Source of the DNA: a virus | Virus record (IMG/VR): IMGVR_UViG_3300006914_000015 | Span: 1 to 49,123 of that record | Length of the DNA stretch: 49,123 nucleotides | Direction: 5' to 3' (one strand) | Shown: in pieces, positions 1-6,167 of the stretch | Numbering within the stretch: position 1 is the first letter of the stretch | How the letters are laid out: every line of letters starts with the position of its first letter | Notes under the pieces: generated by a model | What the model was told of the DNA's origin: nothing | The model's database searches: none | The model's input: only the letters and a program-made list of their open reading frames with translations | Program-made: the position numbers and the translations under genes

Positions 1-80
1 CTTGCGGTAGGAGATCTCGTCGATGCCGATGCGGCGCAGCCCGGCCAGCAGGTCCACCCCGGCCTGCGTGTCGGCCCAGA
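1..80. repeat. 80-bp terminal direct repeat, left copy
   Basis: Identical to the last 80 bases of the window. It lies inside the transposase gene. Overlapping the two copies closes the molecule into a circle of 49,043 bp and rebuilds one uninterrupted transposase frame. It therefore looks like an assembly overlap of a circular molecule, not a biological repeat. Confidence 0.9.
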
Positions 81-501
81 CCCGGGCGACCACCGCACCC
101 ACGGTGCGCCAGGCGATGCGCATCAGCTCGGTCACCGCGCTCTTCGAGCACACCGTGGCCAGCCACGCCACCGTCTGATCGAAGCCGTGGGTGTGACCGG
201 TGCCGTGGCGCGCCCACGGCACCGCCGCTACCACCACCCCGTGCACCGGGCAGCACACCCGTGGCGCATCGGCCTCCACGAACGCCCGTACCGTACCCAG
301 GTCCAACGCCCGCCAGCGTCGTCGTCCCTGCCCCCGATCGTACCCAGGGCTGCGCCGCCGGCAGATCCCGCACCGCCCCCGCTGGCCACGCCCCGGCCGC
401 ACCGTCGCGACGATCGCGCCCTCGTCCTCGTCGAAGGCGACACGCTCAACCACCGTCTTCTCGACCCCGAGCAACCCAGCCCATAGTCTTGCGTTACGCA
501 C
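1..501 (-). CDS. ISL3-family transposase, N-terminal part (cut by window end)
   Basis: First 167 codons of an ISL3 transposase. It begins at GTG 501, six bases after GGTGGAG; a GTG at 513 is the alternative. The N-terminal zinc-finger region shows CGIC and later CCPVHG, with an Arg-rich stretch between, as in this family's DNA-binding domain. The frame continues exactly into the fragment at the right end of the window: positions 501-1 followed by 49043-48273 give 423 aa without a stop, the normal family length. It catalyses cut-and-paste movement of the element. The GTG reads into VRNARLW and LLGVEKTV, typical of the family N-terminus. Confidence 0.9.
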   Translation of the reverse strand, partial: MRNARLWAGLLGVEKTVVERVAFDEDEGAIVATVRPGRGQRGRCGICRRRSPGYDRGQGRRRWRALDLGTVRAFVEADAPRVCCPVHGVVVAAVPWARHGTGHTHGFDQTVAWLATVCSKSAVTELMRIAWRTVGAVVARVWADTQAGVDLLAGLRRIGIDEISYRK

Positions 502-589
502 GCCGTTCTCCACCGCCTACAGTTCCGACCTTCGACAAGCCAGAACCTAGGCAGGACAACGGCGTGCGCTACTCACGACGCGCCGAACC

Positions 590-614
590 CACCCACGGAA
601 GCGTCAGGAGAGCC
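590..614. repeat. IS terminal inverted repeat (transposase start side)
   Basis: Read inward from position 614 on the minus strand this begins GGCTCTCCTGAC and continues to CCGTGGGTG. It matches the repeat at 48238-48262 at 22 of 25 positions. GGCTCT is the usual outer end of ISL3 elements. Confidence 0.9.
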
Positions 615-622
615 CTTTTTGA
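615..622. repeat. 8-bp target-site duplication (CTTTTTGA), copy 1
   Basis: CTTTTTGA directly abuts the IS end. The same octamer abuts the other IS end at 48230-48237. Matching duplications next to the two ends of one IS can sit at opposite window ends only if the molecule is circular. Confidence 0.92.
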
Positions 623-671
623 TGTAGATGATTCGGTCACAATCGTCGACCGAGCACGTACTCTCGCCCAT
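615..671 (-). pseudogene. HNH endonuclease, N-terminal fragment split by the IS
   Basis: Starts at ATG 671 after a good CGGAGG site and encodes MGESTCSVDDC followed by RIIYIKK before the IS interrupts it. Joining 671-623 to 48237-47756 gives an uninterrupted 176-aa HNH protein. The new N-terminal Cys pair (CSVDDC) plus CKAHY just after the junction form a zinc-binding module often seen at the start of phage HNH proteins. This restoration is the direct proof of insertional inactivation. Confidence 0.9.
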
Positions 672-769
672 ACGGGCACCTCCGAGATAGGTAGTCCGTC
701 AGGTCCCGGGGCGTTGCTGTGCCGCCGGGACCACCTAGTTTCTCAATTGGGTACGACAGTTCTTTCGAC

Positions 770-985
770 TCAGCCGCCGAGCAGATGCGGTGTCAACCAC
801 CCCAGCCCGAACACGAGCACCGCGCGGGCAAGCTGGTGCCACGTGCCGGTGCCCTGGGTCAGCCACCATATGGTCGCGGACAGCGTGCGCGGGTGGCCGG
901 GGCGGTCCTTCTGGATCAGGCCGGCGACCTCGATGACGAGGAACGCGGCGGCGAGGACCAGCCAGGCGTAGGACTGCCAGGTCAT
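770..985 (-). CDS. small two-helix membrane protein in the late operon
   Basis: 71 aa, starting at ATG 985 in an ATGA overlap with the preceding gene. Two hydrophobic stretches are visible: residues about 4-22 (WLVLAAAFLVIEVAGLI) and about 50-68 (ARAVLVFGLGWLTPHLL). It lies downstream of the endolysin among several short membrane proteins, so a role in lysis or membrane modification is possible but unproved. I do not recognise a family. The 98 bp between it and the HNH start holds no convincing gene. Confidence 0.7.
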   Translation of the reverse strand: MTWQSYAWLVLAAAFLVIEVAGLIQKDRPGHPRTLSATIWWLTQGTGTWHQLARAVLVFGLGWLTPHLLGG

Positions 986-1581
986 AACCAGGCCGGTTCG
1001 GTGCCGTTCCAACACAAGTTGTCCCGCGACCCGTCGCAGTGCGGTGGCGCGTGGCCGTACGCCTGGTTGCAGTCCAGCCGGTCCCCGTTCGGTGCATGAC
1101 CGATCGCGCCGCACAGCTTCGGCGGAATCCACCGGTACGCCTCGGCGGTGTTGCGCAGGATCGCCACGAGCTGGTCGCTGAGCCCGAACCGCTCCCGCTG
1201 GATCTCCAAGCTCTTCGCCAGATCGCCGGTCGCGTGCCGCTCGGTCGCGGCCTTCCAGTCGGCCAGCATCTCGATTAGGTCGACCAGCGTCATGCCGTTG
1301 ACGCCGTCGGCGAAGTGCTCGGGGTGGTGTCGGTTGGCCGCGTAGTGGTGCGCGAGGCCGTCGCCCATCGCGGCGAGGAAGCCCTTGTACTCGTCGGAGC
1401 CGTATGTGGAGTCCTTCAGCTTCGGCGTGAACTCGTTGAAGACGGCGAGCTCCGGGTCTTGCGTCTTGCTGATGTCGTGTTTCACCGACCGCTCGACGAG
1501 TTCCTTGATCGGCTCGCCCATCAGTTCGCCGACTCGGAGGCTGTGCTTCAGCGTCTCGGCCGTGCTGTCGTAGTCCGACAC
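982..1581 (-). CDS. DUF5662-like phage protein
   Basis: 199 aa from GTG 1581, preceded by GGGAG. The first ~140 residues contain VKHDISK and NRHHPEHF and read like the DUF5662 family, small phage and bacterial proteins of unknown biochemical role that resemble HD-type metal-binding folds. The C-terminal ~50 residues add four Cys and several His (LCGAIGH, LDCNQAYGH), suggesting a second metal site. It overlaps the next gene by ATGA. Family call from motifs only. Confidence 0.7.
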   Translation of the reverse strand: MSDYDSTAETLKHSLRVGELMGEPIKELVERSVKHDISKTQDPELAVFNEFTPKLKDSTYGSDEYKGFLAAMGDGLAHHYAANRHHPEHFADGVNGMTLVDLIEMLADWKAATERHATGDLAKSLEIQRERFGLSDQLVAILRNTAEAYRWIPPKLCGAIGHAPNGDRLDCNQAYGHAPPHCDGSRDNLCWNGTEPAWL

Positions 1582-1612
1582 TTGACTCCCGTTCGTACGG
1601 ATGTTCTACGGT
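1582..1612 (+). promoter_or_regulatory. putative promoter for the plus-strand gene at 1618
   Basis: TTGACT (1582-1587) and TACGGT (1607-1612) are spaced 19 bp, slightly long for a vegetative promoter. The ATG at 1618 is only six bases past the -10, so the transcript would be leaderless. It lies between two divergent genes, which is a natural promoter position. Confidence 0.45.
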
Positions 1613-1617
1613 AGGGC

Positions 1618-1926
1618 ATGGGTGAGGAGAACCACGACCGGCAGCTACGCCGAGCCCGCGCGCGCTACATGGGCGCGAAGGACCGATTCCTCGCCGCCCT
1701 CGAAACCTTCGACGATTCCGGCACCCCGATGAACCCCGGACCCGGCCCCGAGCCGTATCCGTGGACCGACGAGCAGCAGCGCATCATCCTCGACCTACTG
1801 ACGACGACGCGGGAGATGGCCGACGCGCGTCGCACATGGGACGGGATGCGGCGGGAGTGGCGGCCCGGTACGCCTGACGCAGCAGCCGCACATAGCCCAC
1901 CCCGTACACCACCAGCAGGCCGATGA
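1618..1926 (+). CDS. hypothetical protein, plus strand inside late operon
   Basis: 102 aa from ATG 1618. Residues 1-80 look like a genuine helical, charged protein (many Asp/Glu/Arg, PYPWTDEQQRIILDLL), while the last 20 residues are low-complexity Pro/Ala. It runs against the late operon and overlaps the 3' end of the minus-strand gene ending at 1784 by about 140 bp. No ribosome-binding site precedes it. A moron-type gene expressed in the lysogen is possible. No family recognised. Confidence 0.5.
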   Translation: MGEENHDRQLRRARARYMGAKDRFLAALETFDDSGTPMNPGPGPEPYPWTDEQQRIILDLLTTTREMADARRTWDGMRREWRPGTPDAAAAHSPPRTPPAGR

Positions 1927-2074
1927 ACCCCCACTGCCGGGTGACCACCGCGTAGGCGACCCACGCCGGCAGGGTGGCCAGGTTGAACCACCACCCGATC
2001 TTCGGCCGCGACGCCGCGATCAGCATCCCGGTCGCGCCGAGGATGCTTAGCCCGTACGACCAGGTCGCGGTCAA
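1784..2074 (-). CDS. small membrane protein (late operon)
   Basis: 96 aa from TTG 2074, whose bases overlap the stop of the DUF397 gene (TTGA). About three hydrophobic segments are seen in residues 5-70 (IGWWFNLATLPAWVAYAVV and GFIGLLVVYGVGYV). The last 25 residues are Arg/Pro/Ser-rich and lie opposite the plus-strand gene, so the true functional end may be earlier. It may belong to the lysis-membrane group; no family recognised. Confidence 0.6.
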   Translation of the reverse strand: MTATWSYGLSILGATGMLIAASRPKIGWWFNLATLPAWVAYAVVTRQWGFIGLLVVYGVGYVRLLRQAYRAATPAASRPMCDARRPSPASSSVGRG

Positions 2075-2304
2075 CCGAACTCGCCGGCCTTGACCGCGTC
2101 GACGAACAGCCTGAACTGAAGTTCACTGAACTTCAGGACCCCGCCGCCCGGGTTCTTCGAGTCGCGGACCAGCACCTCGCCCAGCCGCTCGGCCACCTCG
2201 ACACAGCCGTTGACGTGCGACCTGGACGACTTGTGCCACCGCAACTGCACACAGTTGAGATTCGTCGCCGACCGCGACGACTTCACCCAGATTTCGGCTT
2301 GCAC
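2071..2304 (-). CDS. DUF397 domain protein
   Basis: 77 aa. I chose GTG 2304 because AAGGAG lies six bases before it, inside the end of the upstream gene. The body fits DUF397: KSSRS, NGCVEVAE, VLVRDSKNPGG, then LKFSELQF and a final VKAGEF. DUF397 proteins are small actinobacterial proteins usually paired with XRE-type regulators. The KSSRS motif is present twice (WVKSSRS near residue 6 and WHKSSRS near residue 23), as if the N-terminal strand was duplicated. Finding it inside a phage lysis-late region is unusual. Confidence 0.8.
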   Translation of the reverse strand: MQAEIWVKSSRSATNLNCVQLRWHKSSRSHVNGCVEVAERLGEVLVRDSKNPGGGVLKFSELQFRLFVDAVKAGEFG

Positions 2305-2567
2305 CCGAACTCCTTGTACAGCTGGCGGATCTTCTCGGTCACCAGCCTGCCGCGCTGCTCCTGCGGCGTCGCGGGCGGGGTTGTCGGCTGTGGCTGAATG
2401 AGGGCGCCCAACAGGTCGCACCAGCGCTGATCGGACCTACGCTGCCGGTCAACCGTGTACCCGATCGACAGCAGCACGGCGACGACCAGGGCAACGATGG
2501 TGATCACGATCGCCCACCACGCGCGCATCGCCCCCGTCGGCGTCAAGAACTGCATCAGCCGGCTCAC
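2283..2567 (-). CDS. single-pass membrane protein, lysis region
   Basis: 94 aa from GTG 2567. One clear transmembrane helix at residues about 17-40 (AWWAIVITIVALVVAVLL), then a charged C-terminal domain with one Cys pair spread out. The layout (short N-terminus, one helix, soluble tail) fits an accessory holin or spanin-like lysis protein. It overlaps the DUF397 gene by 22 bp. No family recognised. Confidence 0.65.
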   Translation of the reverse strand: MSRLMQFLTPTGAMRAWWAIVITIVALVVAVLLSIGYTVDRQRRSDQRWCDLLGALIQPQPTTPPATPQEQRGRLVTEKIRQLYKEFGCKPKSG

Positions 2568-2577
2568 CGCACACCAC

Positions 2578-2835
2578 TCACGGCGAGGGCGATGAGGGCC
2601 GCGACGAGGAGGGTGAGGGCGATGAGGGCGGCGGCTCGGCGGTAGGCGAAGGCCGAGTCTGGGTGTTGCGGGCGAGCCAGTACGTGTTCACCGCCGCGGA
2701 CCCGGCCAGCAGCAGGAGGCTGACGGTGACTCGCACCATGTCTGGGCTGTGCACCAGGAACAGTTCGTGGGTCATCCCGCCCGTCCCGAGGCCAAGCATC
2801 ACGAGGTCCCGCAACTGGGGGAACGTGACCTTCAC
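2578..2835 (-). CDS. holin-like membrane protein (possible frameshift near its end)
   Basis: 85 aa from ATG 2835, directly after the endolysin gene. Residues 1-55 contain MLGLGTGGM and a hydrophobic helix VSLLLLAGSAAV followed by NTYWLARN, a pattern seen in actinophage lysis-cassette proteins. The C-terminal 28 residues here are Ser/Pro repeats. The -1 frame over the same stretch instead encodes a clean hydrophobic helix (AALIALTLLVAALIALAV) with better third-position GC, and stops at 2564 in a GTGA overlap with the next gene. Which end is used is uncertain. Confidence 0.6.
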   Translation of the reverse strand: MKVTFPQLRDLVMLGLGTGGMTHELFLVHSPDMVRVTVSLLLLAGSAAVNTYWLARNTQTRPSPTAEPPPSSPSPSSSRPSSPSP

Positions 2836-2848
2836 GCACGCCTACGCC

Positions 2849-3652
2849 TTAGCCGTTGCCGAGGCGCTTGGCCAGCTCGTCGGCGATCTGCGCCGCGGTC
2901 GGCACGGCCGGTACCACGTTGAGCAGCGCGGCTACGATCGCGTCCCGGTCGGACTGCGACAGGGTGACGGTGGACTGGCCGGTGGCGGCCTGTAGGTCGG
3001 CGAGCTCCGCGAGGCGGTTCTTCTTCGCCTGGTTGGTTACTTTGTAGTCGGTGCCGTTGGCCAGCTTGATGGTCACCGTGTCGTAGTCGTTCAGCAGCGC
3101 GTTGGCCTGAACGTCGGCGTTGCCGGCCTTGCGCTCGATCTCGTCCATGTCGGCTCCTACGTAGCTGATGAAGGTATTCCAGGGGTAGGCGTTGCCCGGG
3201 TCGGTGTGGTCGCCGCCGTCTTCCGGGAACGCGAGCGTGATGTCGCCGTGGCCGCAGATCCCCCGGACTCCGTTACGCACGTCCGCCGGGCCGATTTTCC
3301 GCGCCGGGATGTCGTTGTCGCGGCACACACGCGCCACCGTGCCGGCCGCCTTACGCATCACCGAATCCGGCACCTGGTTCGACAGCCCACACAGCTCGAA
3401 CTGAATGGAGATCCGGTTGCCGTGATACAGGCAGCCGTACGCCTCGTGACTGGTGTCCAGCGCCTGGATCACCTGCCGGTCGTCGACGTAGAAGTGGGCG
3501 CTGGTCTTGTCGGGGCGGGTCTGCGCGTAGGACGCCTCGGCGCTGGCGCTCGCGGTGTTGTCGGTGGCGTGTATAACCACGCAAGTCGTCGCCGGCCGCA
3601 CACCGCCGTCGCCGAGGGCGTGAACATACGGCAGGTCGGAGTAGATGGTCAT
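2849..3652 (-). CDS. endolysin: N-acetylmuramoyl-L-alanine amidase (Amidase_2)
   Basis: 267 aa from ATG 3652 in an ATGA overlap with the tail gene before it. It cuts the amide bond between muramic acid and the stem peptide, releasing progeny. Zinc ligands are read as His28 (VVIHATDN), His149 and Asp151 (HTDPG); Glu86 in QFELCG and the GHGDI motif fit the fold. Residues about 165-267 form a separate Asp/Ala-rich region with no catalytic motif, perhaps for wall binding or multimerisation. No signal peptide, so it depends on holins for release. Confidence 0.9.
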   Translation of the reverse strand: MTIYSDLPYVHALGDGGVRPATTCVVIHATDNTASASAEASYAQTRPDKTSAHFYVDDRQVIQALDTSHEAYGCLYHGNRISIQFELCGLSNQVPDSVMRKAAGTVARVCRDNDIPARKIGPADVRNGVRGICGHGDITLAFPEDGGDHTDPGNAYPWNTFISYVGADMDEIERKAGNADVQANALLNDYDTVTIKLANGTDYKVTNQAKKNRLAELADLQAATGQSTVTLSQSDRDAIVAALLNVVPAVPTAAQIADELAKRLGNG

Positions 3653-4287
3653 CCGATCTGCTCCACCTCCAGCCAGCTCGGCGCGCGGATGAACGATGAG
3701 CCGCCGGCGGACCCCTGTGCCGCCTGAATCTTGCACGTGCCCGAGGTGCCGCCGATAGTGATCGTCCCGATGGGTTGGGTCACCACACCGTTGGAGGCCA
3801 TGCCGCCGACGGTCAGCGGACCAGAGGTGGTGATCGCTCCCATGTAGACGGTCGTGGGCTCCGTGCCGGCGTCGGTAGAGGCCGGGCCGAGCATGCCCCA
3901 CTCGATCGACGCGCCGGCCGGGATCGTCCACTGCACGCTCAGGTCGTTGGCGGTTGGCGCGACGGTGTGGAAGAAGCCGGTGAAGGCATAGACGCCGCCG
4001 GCGTCGCCGGTGAACGTCAAGTTTGGCACGTCGGCCATGGTGGTCGTGGTGTACGTCTGGAGACTGCCGACGTAGAGCCGCTTCGCCTTGCGCATCCACT
4101 TGCTGCCGTTGTACCACCAGAACACGTCGGTGTCGGAGGTGTAGCACAGCATGCCCTCGACGGGCGCGGTGATGGCGCTGTCCCGCGCGGCGGCCGAGGC
4201 GAACGGTGTCACGACCTGGTCGCGCACGTTGGCGTTGGCCCACGACGACAGGACCGTGGTACCTGAGACCAATGTGGTGTACGGCAA
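3649..4287 (-). CDS. minor tail / receptor-binding region protein
   Basis: 212 aa from TTG 4287 with GGGAGG nine bases upstream. The N-terminus (WANANVRDQV, then ARDSAI and TDVFWWYNGSKW) is the conserved attachment segment of many actinophage distal tail proteins. Residues 70-212 are beta-rich (Gly/Thr/Val) with no catalytic motif. It sits between the tail hub protein and the endolysin, where host-recognition proteins normally lie. Likely a tail-tip or fibre component. Confidence 0.75.
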   Translation of the reverse strand: MPYTTLVSGTTVLSSWANANVRDQVVTPFASAAARDSAITAPVEGMLCYTSDTDVFWWYNGSKWMRKAKRLYVGSLQTYTTTTMADVPNLTFTGDAGGVYAFTGFFHTVAPTANDLSVQWTIPAGASIEWGMLGPASTDAGTEPTTVYMGAITTSGPLTVGGMASNGVVTQPIGTITIGGTSGTCKIQAAQGSAGGSSFIRAPSWLEVEQIG

Positions 4288-4315
4288 GGCCGAGCCCTCC
4301 CTATACTTCGAGTAG

Positions 4316-4342
4316 CTGGGGCCGTCTGAACCGCGGCCCTAG
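4316..4342. terminator. hairpin between minor tail genes
   Basis: A nine-base-pair stem (with GGGCCG pairing to CGGCCC and flanking pairs) around a 9-nt loop, in the 161-bp gap between the tail genes at 4287 and 4449. There is no U-run. It may attenuate transcription or protect the RNA 3' end; the rest of the gap shows nothing else clear. Confidence 0.45.
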
Positions 4343-4448
4343 ACCTGGTGGCACGCTGGCCGATTCAGCGGCAGAGAACCCGGGACTGAAGACAGCACCG
4401 TGAGGGCTCAGGTGCCATCCGGGGACGAGTTAGTGCGCGACCAGGGCC

Positions 4449-6164
4449 CTAGGCGAACCAGGTGGACGTGTCCCAGGTGCCGACATCCCAGCGGGCCACG
4501 CCCTGGTAGACGGTGGCCGACCACAAGGTGAAGGTGGTGACCCAGTTCTCGCCGGTGATCTCGTGAGAGATGCCGGCGATGTGGCAGTCCCGGCTGATGG
4601 TGATGCCGCCCGGTGGCCGGCGTACCGCCCGCACCAGGTCCCGCACCTCGCGGGTGAGCACCGCCGGGAACAGGACCGTCGGGTTGTAGCGCGGCTTGAT
4701 CTGCACCGACGCGATGCGGTCCTCGGGCTTACTGAACCGCTGGATGAAGAACTGCGCCAGCGTGGCGACCTGAAGGTCCGTCGAACACATCAAGTTGGTC
4801 TTGGACGTGTCGCGTTTGTCCTTGTACAGCGCCCTGCTCACCTCGTCGGTGACGATCTGCATGGCGCCGCCGGTACGCGACCAGGCGACGATGTTGACGA
4901 GCAGGTCCCCGTCGTAGGCCGGCTGCACGTCCGAGTAGGGCAGTTCGCCAGGTCCGTCGCCGCAGATGGCCTGGATTGTGTTGGAGCGGGCGTTGTCCAC
5001 CAGTGCCGTGGAGCGCTCGAAAGTCAGCGTGCCGTCCTTGGTGATGTACAGGCCGCCACCCTCGCTGTCCGTCGTCAACTTCAGTTCCTCGACGGCGTTG
5101 AGCGACAGGTCGGTGGCCTGCATGGTGACGTTGCCCGGGTCGACCATCCGGGAGCCGGTGTGGCCGGCGTTGTTGAGGATGCGATGGATGCGTACCCCGG
5201 ACAACTCCCCGGCGCCCACCGGTGTGACCGCCAGGCCGCCGAAGCGCGACAGCGACTCCATCTCATCGACGCAGGAGACGGTGACATACGCCCCGCCACC
5301 GTTCGGGGACGGCTGGTCGTAGGACTCTTTCCAGCTCAGCGCATAGCCCTTGTACACGTCGTAGGTGACGCCGGCCCACGTCGCGCGAATCCGCACCGGG
5401 CGCCACGGCCGAATACCGGTCACGCCGTAGGACACATACGGGCCGCCCAGATTCGCTGGGGAGAACCGGGCGTCTTGGTTGTTGAGCGTGATGGTGGCCG
5501 CACCGGTCTCCCATGCCTGCATGGTGCGGTCGAACCGGCGGTCCGTGGTGATGGACCGCACGTACGGGGAGATGTCGGTCCAGATCTCATCCGGCCCCCA
5601 GGTGGCTGCGTCCCATACCGCCGTGTCCCACGCGCCGAACCCGGTCGGGGCCGAGGAGAACGTCACCAGGTCGACGTAGATGATCTGGCTCGATGGCGGG
5701 GTTCCACCCAGTGTCGGTACCAGCGTGCCGATCGCGGCGGTCAGCGGCGCGGTGAACGTGTTGGACCGCGACTGCACGCCCGTCGTCAGCGCGAACGACG
5801 CCGATGAGGTGGAGATGTAGGCGCCGGCCGCCGTGAACCAGTTGACGCTGAACGAGAATCCACCGGACCACGCGCTGGTGGAGTTCACCACCCCGGCGGC
5901 GGTGTACTGCTGCCCCCCGATGACAGGGATGTCCTCCGACTCGGCGTAGGCCAGCACGGACACCCCGTCAGGGACGATCCTCATGCTGTAGGTGCCCTGC
6001 TGCGCAAACGTCAAGGACTGGCTGATGGTGCTGCCGTGGGGCGTCCAGCCACCGACGCCGGTCTCGAACGTGGAGTTGGCGTTGAGGACCGCCGGCTGGT
6101 TCGTGGCGGCCGATAGGGCCGCCTCCACGGTGAGGATCACGCCGTAGGGCAGGGTCAGCGGCAC
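4449..6164 (-). CDS. minor tail protein with carbohydrate-binding-like insert
   Basis: 571 aa. The segment at residues about 27-170 (NANSTFETGVGGW, then QQGTYSMRI and FTAPLTAAIGTL) reads as a CBM4/9-like jelly-roll domain. Residues ~180-571 (WTDISPYVRSI, RPVRIRA, YKGYALSWKES) are the conserved tail hub/baseplate-type body. The C-terminus repeats WDVGTWDTSTW, echoing WDTAVWDAATW near residue 180. It lies directly after the tape measure, as expected for a distal tail protein that may bind cell-wall sugars. Confidence 0.85.
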   Translation of the reverse strand: MPLTLPYGVILTVEAALSAATNQPAVLNANSTFETGVGGWTPHGSTISQSLTFAQQGTYSMRIVPDGVSVLAYAESEDIPVIGGQQYTAAGVVNSTSAWSGGFSFSVNWFTAAGAYISTSSASFALTTGVQSRSNTFTAPLTAAIGTLVPTLGGTPPSSQIIYVDLVTFSSAPTGFGAWDTAVWDAATWGPDEIWTDISPYVRSITTDRRFDRTMQAWETGAATITLNNQDARFSPANLGGPYVSYGVTGIRPWRPVRIRATWAGVTYDVYKGYALSWKESYDQPSPNGGGAYVTVSCVDEMESLSRFGGLAVTPVGAGELSGVRIHRILNNAGHTGSRMVDPGNVTMQATDLSLNAVEELKLTTDSEGGGLYITKDGTLTFERSTALVDNARSNTIQAICGDGPGELPYSDVQPAYDGDLLVNIVAWSRTGGAMQIVTDEVSRALYKDKRDTSKTNLMCSTDLQVATLAQFFIQRFSKPEDRIASVQIKPRYNPTVLFPAVLTREVRDLVRAVRRPPGGITISRDCHIAGISHEITGENWVTTFTLWSATVYQGVARWDVGTWDTSTWFA

Positions 6165-6167
6165 CGC

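Larger units (their letters stand above)
1..614 (-). mobile_element. ISL3-family insertion sequence, transposase N-terminal side
   Basis: This is the part of the insertion sequence holding the transposase start. Its outer end is position 614, where a terminal inverted repeat (590-614) ends in GAGAGCC; the 8-bp target duplication CTTTTTGA follows at 615-622. The other part is 48238-49123. Joined through the 80-bp overlap, the element is 1,420 bp with one transposase gene, about 25-bp inverted repeats and an 8-bp duplication, all usual for ISL3. Confidence 0.92.

Noticed and set aside
1-80. Terminal repeats as true phage terminal redundancy
   Set aside because: The 80-bp copy lies inside a transposase gene and equals a plausible assembler overlap length; the IS arrangement explains it by circular closure.
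4563-5807. 414-codon plus-strand frame
   Set aside because: Antisense to the minor tail protein, with low-complexity Arg/His/Val content and no start signal; a mirror frame.
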